64,000 nucleotides of DNA, taken from NCBI RefSeq assembly GCF_001942495.1, contig NZ_MKZS01000001.1:5147281-5211280 (forward strand). The letters run 5' to 3'. Source of the DNA: Moorena bouillonii PNG. GTDB lineage: Bacteria > Cyanobacteriota > Cyanobacteriia > Cyanobacteriales > Coleofasciculaceae. The position numbers and the translations under genes were made by a program. The notes under the pieces are model-generated. The model was not told the origin of the DNA, did no database searches, and was given only the letters and a program-made list of their open reading frames with translations. Of this stretch, positions 9,941 through 19,848 are shown piece by piece. Within the stretch, counting starts at the first letter, position 1. Every line of letters starts with the position of its first letter.

Positions 9941-10810
9941 GTGGTAGTTAAACCAGAATGGTTGCGAGTCAAAGCGCCCCAATGGCAGCGTGTCGGCAAT
10001 ATTAAAGAAACCTTAAGAGATTTGGATCTCAATACTGTCTGTGAAGAAGCCTCTTGTCCCAATATCGGAGAGTGCTTCAATGCTGGTACTGCCACCTTTT
10101 TAATTATGGGACCAGCCTGTACCCGTGCTTGTCCCTACTGCGATATTGACTTTGAGAAAAAACCCAAAGCCCTTGACTCCACTGAACCCACACGGCTAGC
10201 AGAAGCCGTGCAGCGCATGGGTTTAAATCATGTAGTTATTACCTCTGTCAACCGGGATGATTTACCCGATGGTGGAGCTTCCCAGTTTGTACAGTGCATT
10301 GAAGCCATTCGCCTGGTCTCACCTCATACCACTATTGAGGTTTTAATCCCAGACTTGTGCGGGAACTGGGATGCCCTCGAAACAATTCTTCAAGCTAAAC
10401 CGGAAGTCCTCAATCATAATACAGAAACAGTACCCCGACTCTATCGGAAAGTACGGCCTCAAGGGGATTATCAGCGTTCCCTTGAATTACTGATGCGGAC
10501 GCGAAACTTGGCTCCATCGGTTTACAGCAAATCTGGTCTAATGGTAGGTTTAGGAGAAACTGATGCCGAAGTCCGGCAAGTCATGGCGGATTTAAGGCAA
10601 GTAGACTGCGACATCTTAACTATTGGTCAGTATCTTCAACCCACTCAAAAACACCTAAAAATTGCTGAATTCATAACCCCTAAACAATTTGATACCTGGA
10701 AAGAGTATGGTGAATCCCTCGGTTTCCTGCAAGTTGTTTCCTCTCCCCTCACCCGCAGTTCCTATCATGCCGAGCAAGTTCGAGAATTAATGCAGCGGTA
10801 TCCCCGATGA
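9941..10810 (+). CDS. lipA: lipoyl synthase
   Basis: A radical-SAM enzyme that inserts two sulphurs into octanoyl-domains to make lipoyl groups. The auxiliary-cluster cysteines are in [12 protein letters not shown] (C35, C40, C46), and the radical-SAM CxxxCxxC is [21 protein letters not shown] at the end carries the conserved RSS serine ligand. The start is a GTG at 9941, with GGAG 11 bases upstream; no nearby ATG fits the conserved N-terminus. The length of 289 is normal. Cyanobacteria often carry two lipA-like genes; this window shows one. Confidence 0.95.
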   Translation: MVVKPEWLRVKAPQWQRVGNIKETLRDLDLNTVCEEASCPNIGECFNAGTATFLIMGPACTRACPYCDIDFEKKPKALDSTEPTRLAEAVQRMGLNHVVITSVNRDDLPDGGASQFVQCIEAIRLVSPHTTIEVLIPDLCGNWDALETILQAKPEVLNHNTETVPRLYRKVRPQGDYQRSLELLMRTRNLAPSVYSKSGLMVGLGETDAEVRQVMADLRQVDCDILTIGQYLQPTQKHLKIAEFITPKQFDTWKEYGESLGFLQVVSSPLTRSSYHAEQVRELMQRYPR

Positions 10811-10896
10811 ACGCTTTCATGGTTGCAAAACAATTGAAACTAACAACTAACCAAGAAAGCGTTTCTTATACTGATCAGGTAAATTCAATGTTCTTA

Positions 10897-10930
10897 CCCC
10901 TACTCCCTACTCCCTACTCCCTACTCCCCA
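10897..10930. repeat. heptamer repeat TACTCCC
   Basis: A 7-base unit (TACTCCC) is repeated about four times in the 167-base gap between lipA and gpsA. It belongs to the same family as the arrays near 17742, 19371, 59100, 60612 and 63060. Confidence 0.85.
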
Positions 10931-10977
10931 GGGCGAAAGCACCTCACCTAATTGAGAACTGCAATAACAAATAACAA

Positions 10978-11889
10978 ATGACCAAAATAACTATAATCGG
11001 AGCTGGTGTTTGGGGTACAGCCCTCAATAGCCTAGCCTCTCAAAACGGTCATCAGGTTTGTTTGTGGTCCCGTCGGAGTCAGACAAAATTAGCAGATGCT
11101 ATAAAATCTAGCAGTATTATCTTGTCTGCTGTTTCCATGTCGGGGGTAAATTCTGTAGCGCAACAGCTAAAGGGATTATCAGTGTCTCCTGACGTGATCT
11201 TGGTCACAGCCACTAAGGGGTTAGATTTGCAAACTACCCGTACTCCCTCTCAAATCTGGCAAGCTGAATTTCCCAACAATCCTGTAGTGGTGCTATCGGG
11301 TCCCAATCTTTCCAAAGAAATTAAACAAGAACTCCCAGCCGCTACAGTAGTAGCTAGCACAGATGTAAAAGCAACTCAGATACTACAACAGGTGTTTTCT
11401 TCGCCAAATTTCCGGGTTTACACCAATCGAGACCCCCTCGGTGTAGAACTAGGGGGTACCCTAAAAAATGTAATGGCGATCGCATCTGGAACCTGTGATG
11501 GTTTACAACTAGGCACAAATGCCAAAGCAGCTTTGCTAACCCGTGGACTTACAGAAATGATTCGTATTGGTACAGATTGGGGTGCTAAGGTAGAAACATT
11601 TTACGGTTTGTCGGGACTAGGAGATTTACTGGCAACCTGTAGTAGTAGCCTCAGTCGCAATTATCAAGTTGGTTATCAGCTCGCTCAGGGTCAGAAACTT
11701 GCAGATATTCTGGCCAACTTGGAGGGAACAGCAGAAGGGGTCAACACTACAAAGGTTGTGATGGAACGAGCTAAGCTCAAAAGAATTTCAGTACCTATTA
11801 CTTATCAAGTCCATCGATTGCTCCAAGGGGAGATTACCCCCCAAGCTGCTGTTGAAGCTCTAATGTTACGAGATACTAAGCCAGAGTAA
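10978..11889 (+). CDS. gpsA: NAD(P)-dependent glycerol-3-phosphate dehydrogenase
   Basis: Reduces dihydroxyacetone phosphate to sn-glycerol-3-phosphate for phospholipid synthesis. The Rossmann motif GAGVWGTALN is at the N-terminus. Family signatures follow: TKGLDLQTTRTPSQ, VLSGPNLSKEI, the catalytic-lysine segment GGTLKNVMAIASG and GLSGLGDLLATCSS with SRNYQVG. The length of 303 is close to the usual 305-340; the region after the Rossmann motif is a little shorter than in many homologues. Same strand as lipA but separated by a repeat, so cotranscription is uncertain. Confidence 0.95.
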   Translation: MTKITIIGAGVWGTALNSLASQNGHQVCLWSRRSQTKLADAIKSSSIILSAVSMSGVNSVAQQLKGLSVSPDVILVTATKGLDLQTTRTPSQIWQAEFPNNPVVVLSGPNLSKEIKQELPAATVVASTDVKATQILQQVFSSPNFRVYTNRDPLGVELGGTLKNVMAIASGTCDGLQLGTNAKAALLTRGLTEMIRIGTDWGAKVETFYGLSGLGDLLATCSSSLSRNYQVGYQLAQGQKLADILANLEGTAEGVNTTKVVMERAKLKRISVPITYQVHRLLQGEITPQAAVEALMLRDTKPE

Positions 11890-12820
11890 TGGTCTGATCT
11901 CGAGTGCGTTCGCGTAGCGGCTCTGTTCGCGTAGCGTGGCCTTTGGCCTTAAGAGTATCGCAATGATCATGAAAAATTTACGTGCACCAGCTAGTATCCC
12001 TTGCTGCCTGAGTGCGAAAGGTCTCCTGCTCCGGAAGCTCGCCTGCTTTAAAACTCAGACAGGAAAACTCAGACAAAAAACTGCGACATTTTGCTGTTGT
12101 CTCTGACAAAAAACTGAGACAAAAATTGAGACATTTTGCTGTTGTCTATCAGGCATCCTGAAAATATAGAATCTTTAGAGACATGCCACTGCTTGAGCTG
12201 AAGCAACTGCATCAAGACATTGCCAAATTTGGTAATGTTTTATAAAGTTTTGTAATATCATTGCCAATCTGGCCACATAGCTGGGTGGCAATAATATTTC
12301 ATAACTCTGGTAATTCGGCAATAATTTGGCAATTTTGAACTATGTGTATGCACTTATTCATAAGTTCGTTGTTTCTTAAAACCCATTCGAGCAAAGGATC
12401 TCCGCAAGTAGCGTGCCTACTGCTTAGTCCCTGATATTAGTTCCTGATACCCCTAAATAAAATTTTTTCTTGAATTAGGGACAATCTTTCTGGAATCGCC
12501 ATGATGCGCACTGTAGATTAATACAGCTTTTGACCAAGGTCTCTATTTACCTATAGAGTTACTTCTAAAATAGCTGAAATCAGGAGATCCTGTTCCTTTA
12601 GCCATCTATAGACCTTAAGCTAAATGCGGCAAGGTAGGGTGGACAGATCGGGTGAACCGTTAGCTACCGATATTAATAAAGGCTACCAGGGATAACCGGT
12701 AAGTCTTGCCGGAAAAAAAATTTTAGTAACTGTTTCTCCGGTCATCATGGGTGGGAATTCTAGTACTAAGTGTGACAAACACAATTCCGTGTTGTCACTG
12801 GTTGTAATCGAGAGATCATT
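11890..12820. other. 930-base gap upstream of the sigma factor gene
   Basis: No convincing gene is seen. At 11910-11950 lies a palindromic-family element (GTTCGCGTAGCGTGGCCTTTGGCC). At about 12050-12145 there is an imperfect direct duplication (CTCAGACAAAAAACTG, then ACATTTTGCTGTTGTCT, twice). The remainder is presumably the promoter and long leader of the sigma factor gene; no -10/-35 pair can be chosen confidently. Confidence 0.5.
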
Positions 12821-14071
12821 ATGCCAGCCACTCCTTTCTATGCCGACACAGAATTAGATCACGAGACTTCTGCCTATAGCTTTGAGCTTAATGGCCCAAG
12901 GGACGATGGGGAAGGATCAGTGGATGACTTAGTTGATGTGGAGATTGAGGGTGTAGACGCGGCTAGCTTAACCAAAAATAGCACCCGTCGCACCACCGAC
13001 CTAGTTCGGTTATATCTCCAGGAAATTGGTCGGGTTCGTCTACTGAGGCGAGATGAGGAAGTCTCGGAAGCTCAAAAAGTTCAGCGCTACATGAAACTAC
13101 TACGGCTGCGCAATAAATCGGCTATATCCGAAGATAAAGTCATGGAGCGCTTTGTCCACCTGATTGAAACCCATGATCGTCTAGCGTCCCAGTTAGGTCA
13201 CCGTCCTTCCTTAGAACGGTGGGCAACCGCTGCAGGAATTGACGTTTCTCAACTGAAGCCGAGTATGTCAGCTGGCAAACTGCGTTGGGCAGAGTTAGCC
13301 GAACTAACATCCAAAGAGCTAGAGCAGGTACAAGCTGAAGGGCTCCAAGCTAAGGAACACATGATCAAAGCTAACCTACGTCTGGTAGTGTCAGTAGCGA
13401 AGAAGTATCAAAACCGTGGCTTGGAACTCCTAGACTTAATTCAGGAAGGAACTCTGGGATTAGAGCGAGCGGTTGAGAAATTTGACCCAACCAAAGGCTA
13501 CCGATTTAGCACCTATGCTTACTGGTGGATCCGTCAAGGAATCACCCGGGCGATCGCTACCCAAAGCCGTACCATTCGCCTGCCAGTTCACATTACTGAG
13601 AAGCTCAATAAAATCAAAAAAGCCCAACGGAAGATTTCCCAGGAACGTGGCCGCACAGCAACCATTGACGATATTGCTGTGGAATTAGAGATGACTGCCG
13701 CTCAGGTACGAGAAGTATTACTACGAGTACCTCGCTCTGTTTCTTTGGAAATTAAAGTTGGTAAGGAACGAGACACCGAACTGGGAGATTTACTCGAAAC
13801 TGAGGAAACCTCTCCAGAAGAAGTGTTGATGCGAGAAGCCTTACAACGGGATTTACAGCAACTCCTAGCCGATCTAACCAACCGTGAACGGGATGTGATT
13901 CGGATGCGGTTTGGCTTGGGAGATAACCAACCTTACTCTCTAGCTGAGATTGGTCGCGCTTTGGATTTATCTCGGGAGCGGGTACGCCAAATTGAAGCTA
14001 AGGCTTTACAAAAGTTGCGGCAACCCAAGCGCCGTAACCGAGTTCGGGATTATCTGGAAGCTTTGAGCTAA
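12821..14071 (+). CDS. sigC: group 2 sigma-70 factor, SigC-like
   Basis: A non-essential primary-like sigma factor that redirects RNA polymerase. Region 1.2 is DLVRLYLQEIGRVRLL. Region 2 is complete (NLRLVVSVAKKYQNRGLELLDLIQEG, FSTYAYWWIRQGITRAI). Region 3 and region 4 with its helix-turn-helix (YSLAEIGRALDLSRERVRQIEAKAL) follow. The N-terminus MPATPFYAD and the region 2 wording resemble cyanobacterial SigC more than SigA; this subgroup call rests on memory of the families. The length of 416 fits. A hairpin at 14089-14129 follows the gene. Confidence 0.88.
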   Translation: MPATPFYADTELDHETSAYSFELNGPRDDGEGSVDDLVDVEIEGVDAASLTKNSTRRTTDLVRLYLQEIGRVRLLRRDEEVSEAQKVQRYMKLLRLRNKSAISEDKVMERFVHLIETHDRLASQLGHRPSLERWATAAGIDVSQLKPSMSAGKLRWAELAELTSKELEQVQAEGLQAKEHMIKANLRLVVSVAKKYQNRGLELLDLIQEGTLGLERAVEKFDPTKGYRFSTYAYWWIRQGITRAIATQSRTIRLPVHITEKLNKIKKAQRKISQERGRTATIDDIAVELEMTAAQVREVLLRVPRSVSLEIKVGKERDTELGDLLETEETSPEEVLMREALQRDLQQLLADLTNRERDVIRMRFGLGDNQPYSLAEIGRALDLSRERVRQIEAKALQKLRQPKRRNRVRDYLEALS

Positions 14072-14088
14072 TCCCTTGGTGACATATT

Positions 14089-14129
14089 CCCACACTTACC
14101 TATTAACTTACCTATTAGGGAAGTGTGGG
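14089..14129 (+). terminator. hairpin after the sigma factor gene
   Basis: CCCACACTT pairs perfectly with AAGTGTGGG across a 23-base loop, 18 bases after the stop codon and followed by CTTATTACTAA. It is a plausible terminator without a strict U-run. Confidence 0.55.
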
Positions 14130-14280
14130 CTTATTACTAATCTTATCCTAGCTATCACCCTAGCTATTCCAAGTCCCATGGGTTCTAGTTATTGAAAATT
14201 TATTGAATTTATAAACACCTGAGGTTAAATATCTCAGGGAGCACCCCAATATATTTCTTTGTTAGTGGACTTGAGCTGAC

Positions 14281-15462
14281 TTAAAAGTAGGCTACCCGGG
14301 CATCAAATCCTTGCGATCGCAATTCATAGGAACGACTTTCCGCTTCACTACGGCTAGAAAAAGCTCCAGCATTAAAATAACCGCCTCGACCGTTATCAGA
14401 TATATTCTCACGAGTCAGAGTCGTCTGACGTAGCACTTCACGCAGCACATTATCATTTTGAATGGGGATCACCACCACATAGCGATTCTTCTCAGGTTCA
14501 GGATTGATATCAATAAATCCCAATGCTTGCAGGGTTTGTAAATCAGCTATCCCGGTTGGAAGTAGATTATTATTACGTATCTGAAATTTAAACACTGCAT
14601 CCTCAGTTTGTTCGCCATATCTCCCATCAACCGGACCGGGATTAAACCCCCGAGATCTCAACGCTTGCTGAAGCCGTTTTACCTCTGGACCGCGATCGCC
14701 TGGTCGTAGTTCACTGCTACGGATAGGAGTACCAAATGCTATCGGTTCTTGACTGCTAAAGTCAGCAGGAGGAAGAGGCATCTCCCCAGGTAGGAATCCA
14801 AACGGTTGTGATTGAGTAACTAAAGCATTAGATAGTTCTGCTCTAGTTTGTGATCCCACAATCCCATCGGCCCTGAGAGCATAGTCTGTTTGGAATCGAA
14901 TCACTGCTTGTTCTGTAACTGGACCAAAGTAACCGGTTGGGTCGGCATTGAAATACCCCAGTTCTCTTAACTGTCGCTGCACTTCCGTAACCGCTGATCC
15001 ACGAGACCCTCGTCTGAGTCCAGATTGATTAACATTCCTACGAGATGGTGCTACTCTGCTTTGTGATGGCAAGAGTACTGCTCTGGTTCGTGGTCCGACT
15101 TCCCCATCAGCAGGAAGCCCCTTGTCTCGTTGGAACCGAATCACAGCATTTTTAGTAATTGAACCAAAATAGCCAGTTGGTTGCCGATTGAAATACCCGA
15201 GTTCTCGCAAACGACGCTGAACCTCTGTGACATCGGATCCCCTACGACCTTCCCGCAGCACCCTTTGGGCTAGGGCTTCTTCTGCCATCCCCACAATGCT
15301 AAGTATGGCAATTAGCAACACTAAATAAATCCGATGGTGAGTAACTACCTTATACTCCTTGAGCCACTGAAACAATTTTTGATTCGACTCTGTCAAAACT
15401 GCAGGAGTATAAGCTAGCTCTTCTTCGCTTAAGGCAAGATGAAGATAGGCAAGGGTCTCCAT
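14281..15462 (-). CDS. envelope protein with three peptidoglycan-binding domains and a SPOR-like C-terminus
   Basis: Probably binds cell-wall peptidoglycan from the periplasm. After a soluble 40-residue lead, a hydrophobic segment (IYLVLLIAILSIVGMAEEALAQ) acts as signal or anchor. Three PG_binding_1 domains follow at about 68-130, 148-212 and 250-315, each with the pattern G-x-x-G-x-x-V-x-x-x-Q-x-x-L-x-x-x-G-(Y/F). The last 65 residues (GGYFNAGAFSSRSEAESRSYEL) look like a SPOR-type septal-glycan domain. No catalytic domain is present. GGAAG lies 5-9 bases before the ATG. The first two repeats are very alike, suggesting recent duplication. Confidence 0.8.
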   Translation of the reverse strand: METLAYLHLALSEEELAYTPAVLTESNQKLFQWLKEYKVVTHHRIYLVLLIAILSIVGMAEEALAQRVLREGRRGSDVTEVQRRLRELGYFNRQPTGYFGSITKNAVIRFQRDKGLPADGEVGPRTRAVLLPSQSRVAPSRRNVNQSGLRRGSRGSAVTEVQRQLRELGYFNADPTGYFGPVTEQAVIRFQTDYALRADGIVGSQTRAELSNALVTQSQPFGFLPGEMPLPPADFSSQEPIAFGTPIRSSELRPGDRGPEVKRLQQALRSRGFNPGPVDGRYGEQTEDAVFKFQIRNNNLLPTGIADLQTLQALGFIDINPEPEKNRYVVVIPIQNDNVLREVLRQTTLTRENISDNGRGGYFNAGAFSSRSEAESRSYELRSQGFDARVAYF

Positions 15463-15645
15463 GATTCTTCCAAGGAAACTTTTACGGTTAGTTTAACAGA
15501 GAACAGTAGAGCATTGGTAATGTTTTCGACAATAGAATCTCAGAGATTTTACGTAATCGGAGATTAAAGCATGTAGTTATAGAGCAAGACTCTTACCAAA
15601 ACAGAGCAATTCTCCTCTCTAACCATAACGCAATAGTTTTAAATC

Positions 15646-16524
15646 ATGACCACTATTCGTCACTGGAGTACGTTGCTCCCCCTCCTAGCTTTATTTGTGA
15701 GCAGTTTAGGGGGAGTAGGGGCTAGGGCTACCGTAATTCCCAGCACCAATTCCGCCAACAGCATACCCTCGGCCAAACCAACCCAAGCCCAGACTCAAGG
15801 GAAATTTCAACTGGCTCAGGGATTGATGGGTGAATGTCGAGCCGCTGCTGAGTCAATGTTTATCTACAAACAGCGATCAACCTCTAACCCAATTAGAACC
15901 TTAGACCTTGATGAACGAGTTATTCTAGCCGAAAACAAGGTTAGCAAAGATGGTTGGATTGCGATCAACTCCCCCATTCCTGGATTTGTCCAAGCCCAAG
16001 ACCTCAAGTTCTGTCCGGGGACAGGAGGAGTACGCCCTACTCAAACACAATCTCTCTGCCGCCAAGCTGGTGAGTCAATGTTTATCTACAAACAGCCATC
16101 AATCGAACCAATCAGAACCTTAGAGCCTAATGAAGAAGTTATTCTGGCTGGAAAGAACCCTAGTAAAAATGGTTGGATCGCGATCAACTCCCCCATTCCT
16201 GGATTTGTCCGAGCCAAAGATCTAAAGTTCTGTCAGCAGACAGTAATAGTACGGCCTAATCCAACACAATCTCTCTGTCGCGAAGTTATATATAAAGGTA
16301 ATGATGGTATTGCTGTCCGTAGCAGACCGAATATTAACTCTTCCCGACTGGGTCTTGTCTCCTATGGAGTGAAAGTAAGACTGATCAACCGTCCCCCTCA
16401 AGAGCAGTTTTTCCAGGACTCCCAAGGGCGTGAGTGGGCAAGAATAACTTATCCTGTTAATGGATGGATGTCTAACGGGTCTCGTGCTACCGGTGATCAG
16501 AATCTTGTGGTTTGTTCCAATTAA
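15646..16524 (+). CDS. secreted protein with three SH3-like domains
   Basis: A signal peptide (residues about 1-30, LLPLLALFVSSLGGVGARA) is followed by two nearly identical units of about 65 residues. Each has ESMFIYKQ, PIRTL, GWIAINSPIPGFV and LKFC. A third, more divergent SH3b-like domain carries the typical GIAVRSRPNINSSRLG and WARITYPVNGWMS. SH3b domains usually bind cell-wall or other extracellular ligands. Conserved Cys pairs in each unit suggest disulphides in the periplasm. It is divergent from the peptidoglycan-binding gene to its left (about 180 bases between), so the two could share regulation. Exact ligand unknown. Confidence 0.75.
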   Translation: MTTIRHWSTLLPLLALFVSSLGGVGARATVIPSTNSANSIPSAKPTQAQTQGKFQLAQGLMGECRAAAESMFIYKQRSTSNPIRTLDLDERVILAENKVSKDGWIAINSPIPGFVQAQDLKFCPGTGGVRPTQTQSLCRQAGESMFIYKQPSIEPIRTLEPNEEVILAGKNPSKNGWIAINSPIPGFVRAKDLKFCQQTVIVRPNPTQSLCREVIYKGNDGIAVRSRPNINSSRLGLVSYGVKVRLINRPPQEQFFQDSQGREWARITYPVNGWMSNGSRATGDQNLVVCSN

Positions 16525-16573
16525 CCCACCAGATAATTAGCAAGTTGTTAATTACTTATCATAAGACTTTTAT

Positions 16574-16750
16574 TTATACTAAGTCAGCCTGATGTAACAA
16601 GGCACCAACTAAGCCAGCCATAGCAGTAATTCCTATAGCAATCATTGGGTGTTGACCTTGGCTGACGGCAAAGGAAGTGACAATCCCTGCACCCAAAGCA
16701 GCAGTCACAGCAGCACCCAAAAGATCTTTATTTGTATTTTTATTGTACAT
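16574..16750 (-). CDS. small hydrophobic protein, 58 aa, unknown function
   Basis: An open frame from the ATG at 16750 to the TAA at 16574 encodes 58 residues: a polar head (MYNKNTNKD), then two Gly/Ala-rich hydrophobic stretches (LLGAAVTAALGAGIVTSFAV and MIAIGITAMAGLVGALL) joined by SQGQHP. It looks like a two-helix membrane hairpin. The ribosome-binding site is weak (ACAGG). I do not recognise the family. It lies between two envelope SH3 proteins, which may be coincidence. Confidence 0.55.
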   Translation of the reverse strand: MYNKNTNKDLLGAAVTAALGAGIVTSFAVSQGQHPMIAIGITAMAGLVGALLHQADLV

Positions 16751-16950
16751 AAACCTGTTAGCCAGAAATTCAGTTAGGTAGAAATTTAACTTTTTTGATG
16801 GTATTAAAAGTTAGTTTCATAACCCTATCATTCTGGATTCTGGCCTTGAAGCTAGATCGGCAATATTGCAATCAAGATTAATATTTAGCTAATTTTCTTA
16901 ACAAAAACCAGACTTATTAAGTATTGAGTGTTGAGTGTTGCTCGAAACTA

Positions 16951-17418
16951 TTAGTTTATTTTTTTGACATTACCTGCTTTAACCCAACCTTTTTGGTCAC
17001 TACCAGGCAAGCGTACTCTCTGCCATCGCTTATCATCACTGTATCCGAGGATGATCAGGGTCTGATTGTAGCCAATACCACCAATGCGTTGAGCGTTCAG
17101 GCTAGGGGAGTCCCTCAGAATCAACCCCTGTGGCCAGGTAACACTGGCTCGATAAGCACCCGGTTCTAGTTTTGGTAAAGGACTAGGACTAGGAATGGGT
17201 TTGGGAGTAGTTGCTGGTTTAGACTCCCCAGATGAACTGGTGGGCTGAGCTTTTGGTGATGGTGAGGTCTTGGGTCGCTCCTCAGCAAAGACAGGTTTTT
17301 CAGGCTCAGCTGCTAGTTTAGTAAAGAAGTAATATACTGTACCAACAGCAGCACCTGTTAAGATGGCAATGCCGAGAATAAAACCAATGATAAACTGAGC
17401 TATCTTGGACAGACTCAT
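16951..17418 (-). CDS. membrane-anchored SH3-domain protein
   Basis: Residues about 8-32 form an N-terminal membrane anchor (FIIGFILGIAILTGAAVGTVYYF). A Pro/Ser-rich linker (about 38-85) follows, and then a C-terminal SH3b domain with GLILRDSPSLNAQRIGGI, YDDKRW-like SDDKRWQRVRL and GWVKAGNVKKI. The layout suggests a periplasmic domain held at the plasma or thylakoid membrane. The reading frame starts 19 bases from the 15-bp repeat array at 17437, which probably separates it from any promoter further out. Confidence 0.75.
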   Translation of the reverse strand: MSLSKIAQFIIGFILGIAILTGAAVGTVYYFFTKLAAEPEKPVFAEERPKTSPSPKAQPTSSSGESKPATTPKPIPSPSPLPKLEPGAYRASVTWPQGLILRDSPSLNAQRIGGIGYNQTLIILGYSDDKRWQRVRLPGSDQKGWVKAGNVKKIN

Positions 17419-17436
17419 GGGAAGCTATTAAAGATA

Positions 17437-17625
17437 AAGGTTGAAGGTTAACAGGTTGAAGGTTAACAGGTTGAAGGTTAACAGGTTGAAAGTTAACAGG
17501 TTGAAGGTTAACAGGTTGAAGGTTAACAGGTTGAAGGTTAACAGGTTGAAGGTTAACAGGTTGAAGGTTAACAGGTTGAAGGTTAACAGGTTGAAGGTTA
17601 ACAGGTTGAAGGTTAACAGGTTGTT
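17437..17625. repeat. array of about 12 copies of GGTTGAAGGTTAACA
   Basis: A 15-base unit (AGGTTGAAGGTTAAC) is repeated about 12 times with a single G/A variant (GTTGAAAGTTAAC). Because 15 is a multiple of 3 it reads as an open frame of a KVNRL pentapeptide, but there is no sign of a gene. Confidence 0.95.
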
Positions 17626-17741
17626 AGGGTGTTATACCAAAATTTAAGGATAAAATCCTCACTTAATCTAGTTGACATTAATCTAGTTGACATTAATCTA
17701 TAGCGTCGATCATACTTATCAGGTCAAGTCAATTTTATTAG

Positions 17742-17791
17742 CCCTACTCCCTACTCCCTACTCCCTACTCCCTACTCCCTACTCCCTACTG
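17742..17791. repeat. heptamer array TACTCCC
   Basis: Seven near-perfect copies of a 7-base unit, 57 bases from the end of the Ycf46-like gene. Confidence 0.9.
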
Positions 17792-17847
17792 CCATTAACC
17801 AAAGATGAAGTTTCTCACCCAATTGAGAACTGCTATATTATGATTAC

Positions 17848-19362
17848 TTACTGGAGTTGGCGCTGAATGCGATCATTTAAGGGAGTATTGCGAGAAGCCA
17901 TGCGAGCTTTTCCGGCAGCTGCCCAATCCTGTAAAAATTGGATTTGCTCTTGGGCTGTCCGTGCTAAAGGGATAATTTGGCTAGCGGCTTCTAGAATATC
18001 ATCTGTGGTGAAGTCTCGGTTTTGGCTAAAGCCGATGTGCATGGCTTCGATCAGGGTCTGCTCAATTTCTGCCCCAGAAAAATCAGGGGTTTCGTAGGCT
18101 AATCGGTCTAAAGCGTAACTCTTGAGATTATGAGGTCGCAGCCGGGATAGGTGTAGATCGAAAATAGCACGACGTTCTTCCTGGTTGGGCAAACCAACAA
18201 AAAAGATTTCGTCAAATCGACCCTTGCGAAGCATTTCTGGGGGTAATGCTTGGATATTGTTGGCGGTAGCGACCACAAACACTGGGGATTTCTTCTCAGC
18301 TAACCAGCTAATAAAGGTACCAAAGACACGACTGGTTGTGCCTGCATCCCCTTTAGAGGATAGACCAGAGAAGGCTTTGTCAATTTCATCAATCCAGAGG
18401 ATGCAGGGCGCGAGGGCTTCGGCTAGCTGAATCATCTGCCGAGTACGGGATTCTGATTCCCCTACTAAGCCACCAAATAGACGACCGACATCTAAACGTA
18501 GCAGGGGTAGATGCCAGTGGTTTGCGATCGCTTTTGCAGTTAACGATTTCCCAGTTCCTTGAATCCCCACTAATAGTAAACCACGAGGATGGGGTAAGCC
18601 GTATTGTCGGGCCTGTTCTGTAAATGCTCCACCTCGTCGCAGTAGCCAGTCTTTGAGGTTGTCTAAGCCACCTATGTCTGAAATTTTTTCTTGGGTTGGG
18701 TAGAACTCTAGGATTTGGGTTTGCCTAATGGATTGACGCTTTTCTTCTAAAATTAGTTCCACATCTGAAGGTTGGATGGCATTATTAGAGGCAATCCCAC
18801 GAGCTAGGACCCGACGAATTCTTTCTAAGGAAAGACCAAGAGCCGAGCGCACCAGCTCATCAATGATTTTTTCAGTCAGATTTTGACCCGTTGCCCCCAA
18901 CAAACGTTTCACCTCAGCTTTAATTTCCGATGCCGTTGGTAAGGGGAATTCCAGCACTGTCAGCACTTCGGTTAAATCTGAGGGAACCGACACTTGGGGA
19001 GTAACGATAACTATATTCTTAGGCTGGGATTTGAGGGTACGTGCCAGATTTCTGAGTTTACGAGCAACTGATACATCTTCTAAGAATCGGTGAAAATCTC
19101 TTAATACAAAGATGGCAGCAGCACTTTCGCCAATTTTATCTACAAATTCTAAAGCTTGTAAGGGATTGCGGCGTCCAAAGCCGATATCATTAGGGTTTCC
19201 CTGGTAACCATCTACAAAATCCCAGATATAGACACCACGATTACCCAAACGTTTAGCGGATTGCTTGATCGCTGTTTCTACTCGCTCTTCTTCTAGAGTG
19301 GGAATATATAACAAAGGATAGCGAGCACGTAGCAGAAGCTCAAACTCGTCATTGAAATTCAT
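17848..19362 (-). CDS. ycf46: Ycf46-like AAA+ ATPase
   Basis: A predicted AAA+ ATPase conserved in cyanobacteria and red-algal plastids, linked in the literature to inorganic carbon use and photosynthesis regulation; the substrate is not clear. The N-terminal half begins NFNDEFELLLRARYPLLYIPT. The ATPase half has Walker A GIQGTGKS, Walker B CILWIDEIDKAF, sensor and arginine-finger region (VFVVATANNIQALPPEMLRKGRFDEIFF) and a C-terminal helical lid. The ATG at 19362 is chosen; a longer frame to 19470 only translates heptamer repeats. The resulting 504 residues match the family. The repeat begins about 6 bases upstream of the ATG, so no ordinary Shine-Dalgarno site is present. Confidence 0.9.
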   Translation of the reverse strand: MNFNDEFELLLRARYPLLYIPTLEEERVETAIKQSAKRLGNRGVYIWDFVDGYQGNPNDIGFGRRNPLQALEFVDKIGESAAAIFVLRDFHRFLEDVSVARKLRNLARTLKSQPKNIVIVTPQVSVPSDLTEVLTVLEFPLPTASEIKAEVKRLLGATGQNLTEKIIDELVRSALGLSLERIRRVLARGIASNNAIQPSDVELILEEKRQSIRQTQILEFYPTQEKISDIGGLDNLKDWLLRRGGAFTEQARQYGLPHPRGLLLVGIQGTGKSLTAKAIANHWHLPLLRLDVGRLFGGLVGESESRTRQMIQLAEALAPCILWIDEIDKAFSGLSSKGDAGTTSRVFGTFISWLAEKKSPVFVVATANNIQALPPEMLRKGRFDEIFFVGLPNQEERRAIFDLHLSRLRPHNLKSYALDRLAYETPDFSGAEIEQTLIEAMHIGFSQNRDFTTDDILEAASQIIPLARTAQEQIQFLQDWAAAGKARMASRNTPLNDRIQRQLQ

Positions 19363-19368
19363 ATAGCA

Positions 19369-19680
19369 AAGGGAACAGGGAACAGGGAATAGGGAACAGG
19401 GAGTAGGGAGCAGGGAGTAGGGAGCAGGGAGTAGGAACCCGTGGCGAATTAAATTACGGGTCAAGCGCACCTAAGCGGCCAAAGGGGGTTTCCCCCAGTC
19501 GTGCTTTGCCGTGGTTTCCCCCATGAGCGACTGCATTAAGACGGGAATATGCCATCAAAAATTATGACAATTCCTACATGGATTTTTATATAGCGTTTCT
19601 CGCAGTTATGAGGTAAGCTTTGCAACCTCAAAGTCCCCCTTATTAAGGGGGATTTAGGGGGATCAATTTATACCTTATGG
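19369..19680. repeat. heptamer repeats and palindromic elements upstream of the Ycf46-like gene
   Basis: 19369-19435 holds GGGAACA and GGGAGTA/GGGAGCA heptamers. 19475-19530 holds GGGTTTCCCCC and GTGGTTTCCCCCATGAGCG, which recur inverted at 34741-34770. 19630-19665 holds CCCCCTTATTAAGGGGG followed by ATTTAGGGGGATC, a shorter relative of the 63363-63441 palindrome. No gene is seen between 19471 and 19848. Confidence 0.75.
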
Positions 19681-19848
19681 GATATAGAATTCCTATATAA
19701 GAGCCAATTACTGAAAAAGTCAATGCTATAAAGAAATATTTAAACCCTAAACATAGCATTTTTATTTCCAAGAAACTTGGATAAAGGCTCTGCTGCTAGT
19801 AACTCCCTGACCAATTTCCCCTTCAGCATTATACTACCAGGCAACTCA

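Noticed and set aside
17437..17625. CRISPR array
   Set aside because: Units are contiguous 15-mers with no unique spacers, and there are no cas genes in the window.
17441..17647. Open frame of repeated KVNRL pentapeptides
   Set aside because: It is the translation of the 15-bp repeat array; a unit length divisible by 3 keeps any frame open.
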